From Burkholderiales bacterium (GTDB lineage: Bacteria > Pseudomonadota > Gammaproteobacteria > Burkholderiales > Casimicrobiaceae): a DNA stretch of 6,716 nt. Positions within the stretch are counted from its first letter, which is position 1. Each line of letters starts with the position of its first letter. The notes beneath the pieces were generated by a model that ran no database searches, was not told where the DNA came from, and saw only the letters and a list, made by a program, of their open reading frames with translations. The stretch spans positions 1 through 6,716 of the forward strand of contig JAICVH010000135.1 of NCBI GenBank assembly GCA_025935435.1, read 5' to 3'. This document shows, one piece after another, positions 1-6,716 of this stretch. Made by a program: the position numbers and the translations under genes.

Positions 1-1253
1 ACTGGCGGCAGGCCGAGGGCGAGGAGATCGCGGTCGCCGTCATTCCCGCGAGCTACTTCGACAACCTGATCGCGATCGCCCCGACGTTCGAGGCGTTGTC
101 GGGTGTGAAGGTGCGCTTCGAGAAAGTGCCGCCGGGACAGATCCGCCAGAAGGCAATGCTCGACCTGTCGTCGAAGACCGCGACGTACGCGACGTCGGCC
201 ACGGACCCGATGTACTACCCGCTGTACGTCTCGAACAAGTGGATCGAGCCGCTCGACAAGTACCTGAACGACGCGGCGCTGACCGATTCGGCATGGTTCA
301 ACTACAACGACATCTTCAAGGCGTGGCGCGACGCCGATTCGTACGAGGGCAAGCCGTACGCAATTCCGTACGACGGCGAAGTGACGGTGCAGGTGTATCG
401 GAAGGACCTGTACGACGCGAAGGGGTTGAAGCCCGCCGAAACGCTCGACGAATTCCTGAAGAACGCCGCCGCGCTCAACGATCCTGCCAATCGCATGTAC
501 GGGATGGCGCTGCGCGGTTTTGCGGGCGCCGGCCAGAACATGTACATCTACCCGTCGCTGTTCAAGTCGTTCGGCGGCACCTGGTTCAGCGGCAAGAAGA
601 TCGTCGTCAACTCACCGGAAGCGGTTCGCGCGCTCGACTGGTACGTGGACGCGGAATCGAAGTACGCGCCGCCCGCCGTGCGCAACTGGAACTGGCCCGA
701 CATCGCGGACGCGTTCTCGCAGGGCACGCTCGGCTGCTACATCGATGCGCATTCGTCGGCGGCCGTGCTGATGAATCCGGAAAAGTCGAAGGTGATCGGC
801 AAGGTCGCGTTCGCGCGCTGGCCGAAAGGCCCCACCGGCAAGCGCGTGACGTCGATCTGGAACTGGGGTTTTCCGATCAACGCGGCGCTGTCCGACAAGC
901 AGAAGCGTGCGACGTGGTTGTTCATTCAATGGGCTGCCTCCGCCGAAACGCAGGCGCGCACGTCATGGAAGTTCGCCGGTGCCGCAAAGCGCTCGGGGCT
1001 CAATCGCACGTCGCTGTGGAAATCGCCGGACTTCGTTGCGATGACCAGGGACATCGGGCCGAACTTCGTCGAGGCCGCGTTGACGTCGCTCGAGCAGGAC
1101 ACCGACGTCGAATGGCGGCCGCGCGTGCCGCAGTGGCCGGCGATCGGCGACACGATGGCGACCGCGATCCAGGCGGCGCTCGTCGGCCAGAAGAAGTCGA
1201 AGGAGGCGCTCGACGAAGCGCAGGCGCGCATCGACCAGATCCTCAAGGGGTAG
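1..1253 (+). CDS. Carbohydrate ABC transporter substrate-binding protein (5' partial)
   Basis: This is the periplasmic solute-binding component (SBP family 1, MalE-like) of the importer encoded by the three genes downstream. The frame is open from base 3, so the true start and any signal peptide lie outside the window; a TTG at 96 is internal. About 416 residues are visible, close to a complete mature protein. Early in the visible part, VAVIPASYFDNL followed by a segment ending SGVKVRFEKV is the usual first beta-strand and helix of these proteins. The middle has a DADSYEGKPYAIPY stretch, and the C-terminal half has VTSIWNWGFPIN and ATWLFIQWAAS, typical of CUT1 sugar and polyol binders. Many Trp and Tyr residues fit sugar stacking. 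It ends in TAG at 1251-1253, directly against the first permease. The family call is secure, but the ligand cannot be inferred. Confidence 0.93.
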   Translation, partial: WRQAEGEEIAVAVIPASYFDNLIAIAPTFEALSGVKVRFEKVPPGQIRQKAMLDLSSKTATYATSATDPMYYPLYVSNKWIEPLDKYLNDAALTDSAWFNYNDIFKAWRDADSYEGKPYAIPYDGEVTVQVYRKDLYDAKGLKPAETLDEFLKNAAALNDPANRMYGMALRGFAGAGQNMYIYPSLFKSFGGTWFSGKKIVVNSPEAVRALDWYVDAESKYAPPAVRNWNWPDIADAFSQGTLGCYIDAHSSAAVLMNPEKSKVIGKVAFARWPKGPTGKRVTSIWNWGFPINAALSDKQKRATWLFIQWAASAETQARTSWKFAGAAKRSGLNRTSLWKSPDFVAMTRDIGPNFVEAALTSLEQDTDVEWRPRVPQWPAIGDTMATAIQAALVGQKKSKEALDEAQARIDQILKG

Positions 1254-2133
1254 CAGCACGGGTTCGGATCGCCGCGTCGCGCTCGCCCTGTTCCTGCCGG
1301 CGCTCGTCACGCTCGTCATCACGACGACGGCGCCGCTCGTCTACCTGGTGTGGAACAGTGCGATGCGCATCGACCTGTCGATGCCGTGGCTCGGCGGGTT
1401 TGCGGGCGTCGACAACTACGCCAAGATGGGCGGCGATCCGCGGTTCTGGCATTCGCTGTGGCTGACGCTGATCTACACGGCGAGCACGGTGGTACTGCAG
1501 GTGCTGCTCGGCCTGTCGCTCGCGTTGCTTGTCCTGCGCATTCCGCGCGGTCAGATGACGCTGCGGATCGCAGCGATCCTGCCCATCGTGCTGGCGCCGG
1601 TCGTCGTCGGCCTGTTCTGGCGTACGCTGGTGCTGTCGCCGGATGTCGGGCTCGTCGACGTCGTTACGCGGGCGCTCGGCCTCGGCAGCCACAACTGGCT
1701 CGGTGATCCGCAGCTCGCGCTGATTTCGGTGATCGCAATCCACACGTGGCAGTGGACGCCGTTCGCGTTCCTCGTGATCCTCGCGAGCCTGTCGGCATTG
1801 CCGCCCGATGTGTTCGAGGCGGCGCGCATCGATCGCGCGAGCGCGTGGCAGCGCTTTCGCTATATCACCCTGCCACTGATCCGCCCGGCGATCGTCATCG
1901 TCGTCATCATGCGCACGATGATCGCGCTGTCCGCGTTCGCAGCGATCTTCGCGGCGACCGGCGGCGGGCCGGGTACGTCTACCGAGATCCTGAACCTTTA
2001 CGCGTACCGCACGTCGTTCTCGGAATTCAACCTCGGGTACGGCGCCGCGCTGGCCGTCGTTCTGCTCGCGATCACGCTGGCCGTGTCGTTCGTCATGTTC
2101 CGCGTGCGTCGCCGCGCCGCCGTGGCTGCGTGA
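1252..2133 (+). CDS. Carbohydrate ABC transporter permease, MalF type (no canonical start codon)
   Basis: This is one of the two inner-membrane channel subunits of the CUT1 importer. Counting from 1252 (293 residues), hydrophobic segments lie near 9-33, 65-96, 104-126, 155-185, 213-237 and 262-285, which gives the expected six helices. The cytoplasmic EAA loop that docks on the ATPase is at about 189-208 (EAARIDRASAWQRF...LP), with Ala where the conserved Gly usually sits. The start is a problem: homology-like sequence (RRVALALFLPALV) begins right after the upstream stop, but no ATG, GTG or TTG is in frame before GTG 1348. Starting there (261 residues) would remove helix 1. I therefore place the coding start at 1252. 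A one-base change may have removed a GTG (see findings). The end is TGA 2131-2133. Function is confident, the start is not. Confidence 0.88.
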   Translation, partial: SSTGSDRRVALALFLPALVTLVITTTAPLVYLVWNSAMRIDLSMPWLGGFAGVDNYAKMGGDPRFWHSLWLTLIYTASTVVLQVLLGLSLALLVLRIPRGQMTLRIAAILPIVLAPVVVGLFWRTLVLSPDVGLVDVVTRALGLGSHNWLGDPQLALISVIAIHTWQWTPFAFLVILASLSALPPDVFEAARIDRASAWQRFRYITLPLIRPAIVIVVIMRTMIALSAFAAIFAATGGGPGTSTEILNLYAYRTSFSEFNLGYGAALAVVLLAITLAVSFVMFRVRRRAAVAA

Positions 2134-2198
2134 GCGCCGACGGCCCGCCGCGGTGCGCGAACTTAGCCGTCGCGGGTAACGCGGCGACCAGGCCTTGA
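2130..2198 (+). other. 22-codon mini-ORF bridging the two permease genes
   Basis: A GTG at 2130-2132 overlaps the first permease's TGA (GTGA). Its frame runs 22 codons (starting MSADGPPRCANL) and ends in a TGA at 2196-2198 that overlaps the second permease's TTG start (TTGA). It could let ribosomes pass from one permease gene to the next, or be the displaced N-terminus of the second permease after a frameshift. The peptide resembles nothing I recognise, and it may be chance. Confidence 0.25.
2138..2172 (+). repeat. Short inverted repeat in the permease-permease gap
   Basis: CGACGGC (2138-2144) and GCCGTCG (2166-2172) are perfectly complementary and would form a 7-bp stem with a 21-nt loop in the mRNA, between two genes of one operon. 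There is no U-tract, so it is not an intrinsic terminator. It could tune stability or translation of the second permease. A stem of this size also arises easily by chance in GC-rich DNA. Confidence 0.25.
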
Positions 2199-3028
2199 CC
2201 GCGCGCCGCTTGCGCACGCTGATGCTGGTCGCCGTGGCGGCATTGTTGCTCGCCGTATGGGCGTTCCCGGTGCTGTGGGCGCTGTTGACGTCGTTCAAGA
2301 CCGAGCGCGACGTGCTGGCGTATCCGCCGACGGTCATTTTCGAGCCGACGCTACGCAATTACCGCGACGTCCTGTTCGGCTCGGCGAGCATCCTGCCGAA
2401 CCTGCTGTCGAGCACGATCGTCGCCGGCATGTCGACGCTGCTGACGCTGGTCTTCGCGATCCCCGCCGCGTACGCGCTCGCTCGACTCGATCTGCCGGGC
2501 AAGCGCGCGTCGGGGTTCTACGTGCTCGCGACGCAGATGCTGCCGCCGGTCGGGCTGATCATTCCCTATTACCTCGTGCTGCAGAAAATCGGCGGACTCG
2601 ATACGTACGCCGGGCTGATCGTCATCTACCTGACGTTCTCGCTGCCGTTCGCGATCTGGCTGATGGTGTCGTATTTCGAGGACATCCCGCGCGAGATGGA
2701 GGAGGCGGCGCTGCTCGATCGCGCGGGCCGCCTGCGTGCGCTCTGGTACGTGATCCTTCCGCAGGTGCGCGGCGGCATCGCCGTGACGACGATCTTCGTG
2801 TTCCTGAACGCCTGGAACGAATTCCTGTTTGCGGTGGTGCTCGGCGGCAACCGCGTCCGTCCGGTGACTGTCGCCATGTTCAACTTCATCTCCGTCGAGC
2901 AGACGTTGTGGGCGAAGCTCGCGGCCGGCGCGATGCTCGCGATGGCGCCGGTGATCGTGCTCGGCCTGCTCGCGCAGCGGCACATCGTCAAGGGCCTCAC
3001 GGTGGGCGCCGTCAAGGGCGGACGGTGA
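2195..3028 (+). CDS. Carbohydrate ABC transporter permease, MalG type
   Basis: This is the second channel subunit of the importer, 277 residues and normal for the family. Helix 1 is at about 8-32 (LMLVAVAALLLAVWAFPVLW), followed by the family-typical LLTSFKTERDV. The EAA loop spans 169-189 (EEAALLDRAG ... ILP) and keeps the conserved Gly that the partner permease lacks. The motif NAWNEFLFA (205-213) and the C-terminal RHIVKGLTVGAVKG are hallmarks of MalG-like subunits. The start is TTG 2195, the only canonical start between an in-frame stop (TAA 2177-2179) and helix 1. It has no clear Shine-Dalgarno sequence and overlaps the stop of a mini-ORF, so translation may depend on upstream ribosomes. 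The 61-bp gap to the first permease is longer than usual for such operons. It ends in TGA 3026-3028. Confidence 0.93.
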   Translation: MTARRLRTLMLVAVAALLLAVWAFPVLWALLTSFKTERDVLAYPPTVIFEPTLRNYRDVLFGSASILPNLLSSTIVAGMSTLLTLVFAIPAAYALARLDLPGKRASGFYVLATQMLPPVGLIIPYYLVLQKIGGLDTYAGLIVIYLTFSLPFAIWLMVSYFEDIPREMEEAALLDRAGRLRALWYVILPQVRGGIAVTTIFVFLNAWNEFLFAVVLGGNRVRPVTVAMFNFISVEQTLWAKLAAGAMLAMAPVIVLGLLAQRHIVKGLTVGAVKGGR

Positions 3029-3102
3029 GCGCGAACGTGGTCCCATGACCGCGCCGGCCATGCGGGACGATGCGGGCGCGCCAGGCGAGGGCACGCGTGC
3101 GC

Positions 3103-3109
3103 GGGGTGA
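3103..3109 (+). promoter_or_regulatory. Ribosome binding site deciding the ATPase start
   Basis: GGGGTGA lies 4 nt before the in-frame ATG at 3114 and can pair over seven bases with the 16S tail (one G-U pair). The upstream in-frame ATG at 3045 has no comparable site: the nearest GGTGA ends 16 nt away. This is why I prefer 3114. Confidence 0.5.
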
Positions 3110-3113
3110 ACCG

Positions 3114-4175
3114 ATGCGGGAAGCGGCGGGCCGCGTCAGCATGCGCGGTATCGTCAAGCGCCACGGGACGTTCACGGCGCTGCATGGCATCGATCTCGAC
3201 ATCGAACCCGGCGAATTCTTCGCGCTGCTGGGGCCGTCCGGCTCGGGCAAGACGACGACGCTGCGCATCCTCGCCGGTCTCGAGCCGCTGAACGAAGGTC
3301 GCGTGCTGCTCGACGGCGCCGACGTCACCTTCCGCGAGCCCGGTGAGCGTGACGTCGCGATGGTCTTTCAAAGTTACGCGCTGTATCCGCACATGACGGT
3401 GTTCGACAACATCGCGTTTCCGCTGCGCATGATCGCGACGTCCCCGGACGCCGTCGAGCGCGCCGTACGCGATGCCGCCACCAAAGTGCGCATCGATCAC
3501 CTGCTCGCGCGCCGGCCCGGGCAACTGTCGGGTGGCCAGCAGCAGCGCTGCGCACTCGCGCGCGCGATCGTGCGCAAGCCGCGCCTGTTCCTGCTCGACG
3601 AGCCGCTGTCCAATCTCGACGCCAAGCTGCGGCTCGAAACGCGCGTCGAACTGCGCAAGCTGCAGCGTTCGCTGGGCGTGACGACGGTTTATGTCACGCA
3701 TGATCAGGAAGAAGCGATGACGATCGCCGATCGCGTGGCGGTGTTCATGGAGGGTCGCATCGTGCAGGTCGGACGGCCGCAGGACATCTTCACGCGACCA
3801 GCGACCGCGATCGTCGCGGCGTTCATCGGCAGCCCGCCGATGAACCTGCTCCCCGCGGACGTGCGCGGCGGCGCGCTCCACGTGGCCGGTGTCGAGCTGC
3901 CGATGACCCGCTCGCTCGGCGCCGACGGCCCGGTTACGCTCGGTGTGCGTCCGGCGGCGCTGCGTATCGCGCCCACCGGACTGCCCGCGCGCGTGTACCT
4001 GATCGAGGACCTCGGCGACACGACGATCGTCGACCTCGACGTCGCCGGACAGGTGATCAAACTGCGCACCGATCACCGGCCACAGATCCGCGAAGGCGAG
4101 CAGGTGCACGTCGCGTTCGCCGGGGACGCGTGCCATCTGTTCGAGCGCGACAGCGGGCTGCGCCGTTCCGTGTAG
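3114..4175 (+). CDS. Carbohydrate ABC transporter ATP-binding protein (MalK/UgpC type)
   Basis: This is the cytoplasmic ATPase that would form a dimer and drive the importer. Numbering is from the longer alternative start at 3045 (376 residues); from 3114 the protein has 353. Walker A GPSGSGKTT is at 63-71, the Q-loop Gln at 109, signature LSGGQQQR at 161-168, Walker B LFLLDEP at 181-187, D-loop SNLD at 189-192 and the switch His at 219 (VTHDQEEA). All catalytic residues are intact. After about 255 comes the regulatory OB/TOBE-type domain of the MalK group (FIGSPPMNLLP, then VTLGVRP). I chose ATG 3114 because of its ribosome binding site and because it leaves the usual short lead before VSMRGIVKRHG. 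ATG 3045 would add 23 Gly/Arg/Ala-rich residues unusual for the family, but it overlaps a mini-ORF stop, which would suit translational coupling. It ends in TAG 4173-4175. Confidence 0.95.
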   Translation: MREAAGRVSMRGIVKRHGTFTALHGIDLDIEPGEFFALLGPSGSGKTTTLRILAGLEPLNEGRVLLDGADVTFREPGERDVAMVFQSYALYPHMTVFDNIAFPLRMIATSPDAVERAVRDAATKVRIDHLLARRPGQLSGGQQQRCALARAIVRKPRLFLLDEPLSNLDAKLRLETRVELRKLQRSLGVTTVYVTHDQEEAMTIADRVAVFMEGRIVQVGRPQDIFTRPATAIVAAFIGSPPMNLLPADVRGGALHVAGVELPMTRSLGADGPVTLGVRPAALRIAPTGLPARVYLIEDLGDTTIVDLDVAGQVIKLRTDHRPQIREGEQVHVAFAGDACHLFERDSGLRRSV

Positions 4176-4245
4176 GCACGTGCAATTCGCGCGAGCGACC
4201 GCATATTGAGAGCGTCGCGTCGCCAATGACGCCTCCGAGATCGAA

Positions 4246-5481
<1,236 letters not shown>

Positions 5482-5564
5482 CATCGATTTACTGGCGCTT
5501 GGACGTCGAGCCACCGAACGGTTTGCCAATCTGCGCGTTCGTGTCGGCGTAACAACGGCCCAGG

Positions 5565-5603
5565 TGCCGTGCGTGCGGACGAACGATGACCGTTGGCACG
5601 GCA
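5565..5603 (+). promoter_or_regulatory. Perfect 8-bp inverted repeat upstream of the HNH gene
   Basis: TGCCGTGC (5565-5572) and GCACGGCA (5596-5603) are exact reverse complements separated by 23 bp, so the arm centres lie 31 bp apart, about three helical turns. The right arm falls between the proposed -35 and -10 elements of the HNH gene promoter, where a bound protein would block RNA polymerase. It could also be an mRNA hairpin downstream of rtcB, but it has no U-tract. Operator function is inferred from position only. Confidence 0.35.
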
Positions 5604-5615
5604 TTTGATTACAAT
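5586..5615 (+). promoter_or_regulatory. Candidate sigma-70 promoter of the HNH gene
   Basis: TACAAT at 5610-5615 matches five of six bases of the -10 consensus and sits in a locally AT-rich stretch that stands out in this GC-rich DNA. ATGACC at 5586-5591 matches four of six -35 bases with an 18-bp spacer. Transcription would begin near 5622, on the A of the HNH gene's ATG, implying a leaderless or nearly leaderless mRNA. Confidence 0.45.
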
Positions 5616-5621
5616 CTCCGG

Positions 5622-6188
5622 ATGGACCCGCTCGTCCTGACCGTGGACATGGCCGGGCTGCCCCAGGCATGGGTGGAGCTCGAGGAGGCGATCACCTATC
5701 ACGCAAAGCAGATGGTTGCGTGGTCGCTCGGCGCCGTCGTTCGCGAGTTTCGCGGCGGATGGCAGCGCGACGGCTCGCGCTCACGACTGTCGACGAAGTC
5801 GATCCTCGCGATCAAGGGCAGCGCCGGCCGGCCGCTATCGCACACGCCCGGTCTCACGAACCCGATGCTGTTCGCGCGCGACCGCCAGGTGTGCGCGTAT
5901 TGCGGCGGACGCTTCCTGTACCGGGATCTTTCGCGCGATCACATCGTTCCCGCCTCGCGCGGCGGACGCGACACGTGGATGAACTCGGTCACGGCATGTC
6001 GTAGCTGCAATACGCGCAAGGGCAATCGAGCGCCCGAGCAGGCGAACATGCCGCTGCTGTACGTGCCGTACGTTCCCAACCGGCACGAGCACTTCATTCT
6101 GCGCAACCGTCGCATTCTCGCCGACCAGATGGAATACCTGCTCGCCGGCGTCCCTCGGACGAGCCGGCTGCATCTGCGCGCGGCGTAA
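5622..6188 (+). CDS. HNH endonuclease family protein
   Basis: This is a 188-residue protein with a compact HNH (beta-beta-alpha metal) nuclease domain. Cys91 and Cys94 (CAYC) with Cys126 and Cys129 (CRSC) form a structural zinc site. DHIVPASRGG (106-115) supplies the first His and its Asp, Asn121 is the central Asn, and the third motif position is Asn130 in CNTRKGNR (129-136). The final H is thus replaced by N, as in many HNN-type members. The N-terminal 80 residues, starting MDPLVLTVDMAGLPQAW, resemble a domain found ahead of HNH motifs in widespread stand-alone bacterial proteins whose biological role is not settled. I chose ATG 5622 because it matches that usual N-terminus. An in-frame ATG at 5586 would add 12 residues but overlaps the -35 box. 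Neither start has a Shine-Dalgarno sequence. It follows rtcB by 140 bp and probably has its own promoter. It ends in TAA 6186-6188. Confidence 0.87.
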   Translation: MDPLVLTVDMAGLPQAWVELEEAITYHAKQMVAWSLGAVVREFRGGWQRDGSRSRLSTKSILAIKGSAGRPLSHTPGLTNPMLFARDRQVCAYCGGRFLYRDLSRDHIVPASRGGRDTWMNSVTACRSCNTRKGNRAPEQANMPLLYVPYVPNRHEHFILRNRRILADQMEYLLAGVPRTSRLHLRAA

Positions 6189-6366
6189 GCGCGAACTCCC
6201 TCACGCGCGAAACTCTCGGCCGCGCGCGCTTTCCAAACGACGGGATTTGCGGACTGTGCGATCGCGTCGTCATCGCGGCGCGGATCCGCCACGGCTCGAT
6301 CGCATCGTTCGTCCCGACGCCCGTGCAATCGCTCGGGCCTCTCGGTCTTTCACTGGAGGATAAACA
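6189..6366. other. Intergenic region before the low-complexity protein gene
   Basis: This 178-bp gap holds no coding frame I can support. A 5-bp GCCCG/CGGGC stem with a 10-nt loop (6319-6338) and the palindrome GCGGATCCGC (6280-6289) are the only symmetric elements I see, and both are within chance for this composition. I find no convincing -35/-10 pair, although the next gene probably starts its own transcript here. The ribosome binding site at the 3' end is listed separately. Confidence 0.5.
6355..6359 (+). promoter_or_regulatory. Strong Shine-Dalgarno sequence of the Gly/Gln-rich protein gene
   Basis: GGAGG lies 7 nt before ATG 6367 and is followed by an AT-rich spacer (ATAAACA). It is the best ribosome binding site in the window and firmly sets the start of a gene whose low-complexity sequence could otherwise be doubted. 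Confidence 0.85.
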
Positions 6367-6716
6367 ATGGCCAACGAAAATCCATCGCGCGACAGCGCAT
6401 CTCGTCAGCAAAGTGCCGATCGTTCGCAAGCGGGTTCGGGCCAGCAGGGCTCGACCACCCCGGGATCCCACGGCCAGGGCACGTCAGGTCAAGCCAGTAC
6501 GGCCGCGTACGGCCAAACGGGCTCCACTCAGGGTAGCCAGGGAACTTACGGAACGTCCGGCACCGGCAGCCAGAACTTCGGACAAGGCGGCCAAGGTCAC
6601 GCGCAAGGCGGCCAGAGTTTTGGGCAGGGCGGCCAAGGCTACGGCCAAGGGAGCCAGGGCTACGGCCAAGCGAGCCAGGGCTACGGCCAAGCGAACCAGG
6701 GCTACGGCCAAGGCGG
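6367..6716 (+). CDS. Gly/Gln/Ser-rich low-complexity protein (3' partial)
   Basis: I do not recognise a specific family for this gene. The frame starts at ATG 6367 after a consensus ribosome binding site and stays open to the window end, giving 116 residues. About 64% are Gly (33), Gln (24) or Ser (17), with 6 Tyr and 2 Phe, and there is no Ile, Leu, Val, Lys, Cys or Trp. The charged residues cluster in the first 20. From 6580 the sequence becomes heptads of the form GQxxQGY. No signal peptide is present, so a cytoplasmic protein is expected, and the visible part must be intrinsically disordered. Gln is often encoded by CAA, unlike the strong G/C-ending bias of the neighbours. Burkholderia relatives have Gly/Tyr/Gln-rich small proteins annotated with a C-terminal SWFGD or BON domain, so this may be one, but the deciding C-terminus is outside the window. 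Confidence 0.78.
   Translation, partial: MANENPSRDSASRQQSADRSQAGSGQQGSTTPGSHGQGTSGQASTAAYGQTGSTQGSQGTYGTSGTGSQNFGQGGQGHAQGGQSFGQGGQGYGQGSQGYGQASQGYGQANQGYGQG
6580..6716 (+). repeat. 21-bp tandem repeat encoding GQxxQGY heptads
   Basis: Six complete 21-bp units (6580-6600, 6601-6621, 6622-6642, 6643-6663, 6664-6684, 6685-6705) and a partial seventh reach the window edge. They encode GQGGQGH, AQGGQSF, GQGGQGY, GQGSQGY, GQASQGY, GQANQGY and GQG. The first units have diverged, while the last three complete units differ by only one base from one to the next. That suggests recent expansion by slippage or unequal recombination. The array length is likely to vary between strains. Confidence 0.85.

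Noticed and set aside
239..1465. Open frame overlapping the substrate-binding protein in another + frame
   Set aside because: It gives an Arg-rich sequence with no domain and runs from within one gene into the next. The binding-protein frame has clear family motifs.
1243..2358. Open - strand frame across the first permease
   Set aside because: The translation is dominated by Arg, Asp and His, as antisense to hydrophobic helices in GC-rich DNA, and lies over a clear permease.
4176..4183. Palindrome GCACGTGC between the ATPase and rtcB genes
   Set aside because: It is too short to separate from chance and coincides with the weak sigma-54-like match, which is already reported at low interest.
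6280..6289. Palindrome GCGGATCCGC as an operator
   Set aside because: It is a single isolated 10-bp palindrome in GC-rich DNA, with no second site and no promoter identified around it.
6319..6338. GCCCG/CGGGC hairpin as a terminator of the HNH gene
   Set aside because: The stem is only 5 bp with a 10-nt loop and no following T-tract, so it is not an intrinsic terminator.
6484..6711. - strand frame with repeated hydrophobic units (LAVALA-like), resembling a membrane or repeat protein
   Set aside because: The periodic sequence is simply the reverse translation of the 21-bp repeat in the Gly/Gln gene. The + strand has a consensus ribosome binding site and ATG, and the - strand frame has neither.

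Overview
The window is GC-rich, has strongly GC-biased third codon positions, and carries a run of compact genes all on the + strand. The protein sequences and layout look like a chromosome of Burkholderia or a close beta-proteobacterial relative. This is inferred from composition and recalled family resemblance, not from a database search. No RNA gene, insertion sequence, prophage, CRISPR array or origin is visible.

Region 1 (1-4175) is a CUT1-type carbohydrate ABC importer operon. It encodes a periplasmic substrate-binding protein whose 5' end lies outside the window, a MalF-type permease, a MalG-type permease, and a MalK/UgpC-type ATPase. Together they would bind a sugar or polyol in the periplasm, move it through a two-permease channel, and power transport with an ATPase dimer. 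The substrate cannot be read from the sequence. The junctions are odd: the first permease has no canonical start codon in front of its first membrane helix, and the two later junctions hold tiny ORFs that overlap the stop of one gene and the start of the next.

Region 2 (4176-6188) holds rtcB, a complete RNA ligase gene with all expected metal-binding and guanylylation residues, and then a small HNH endonuclease gene. Neither rtcA, rtcR nor an archease gene is present. The HNH gene has a good -10 box placed so that transcription would start on or next to its ATG, and an 8-bp inverted repeat has one arm inside that promoter's spacer.

Region 3 (6189-6716) is a 178-bp gap followed by the start of a gene with an excellent ribosome binding site. 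It encodes an extremely Gly/Gln/Ser-rich protein that runs off the window. Its 116 visible residues contain no Ile, Leu, Val, Lys, Cys or Trp and end in Tyr-containing heptads (GQxxQGY). They resemble the low-complexity domains of FUS/EWS-type proteins. This is the most unusual thing in the window. The rest is good-quality but ordinary accessory metabolism and RNA repair, and I see no convincing evidence of a new multi-gene system.
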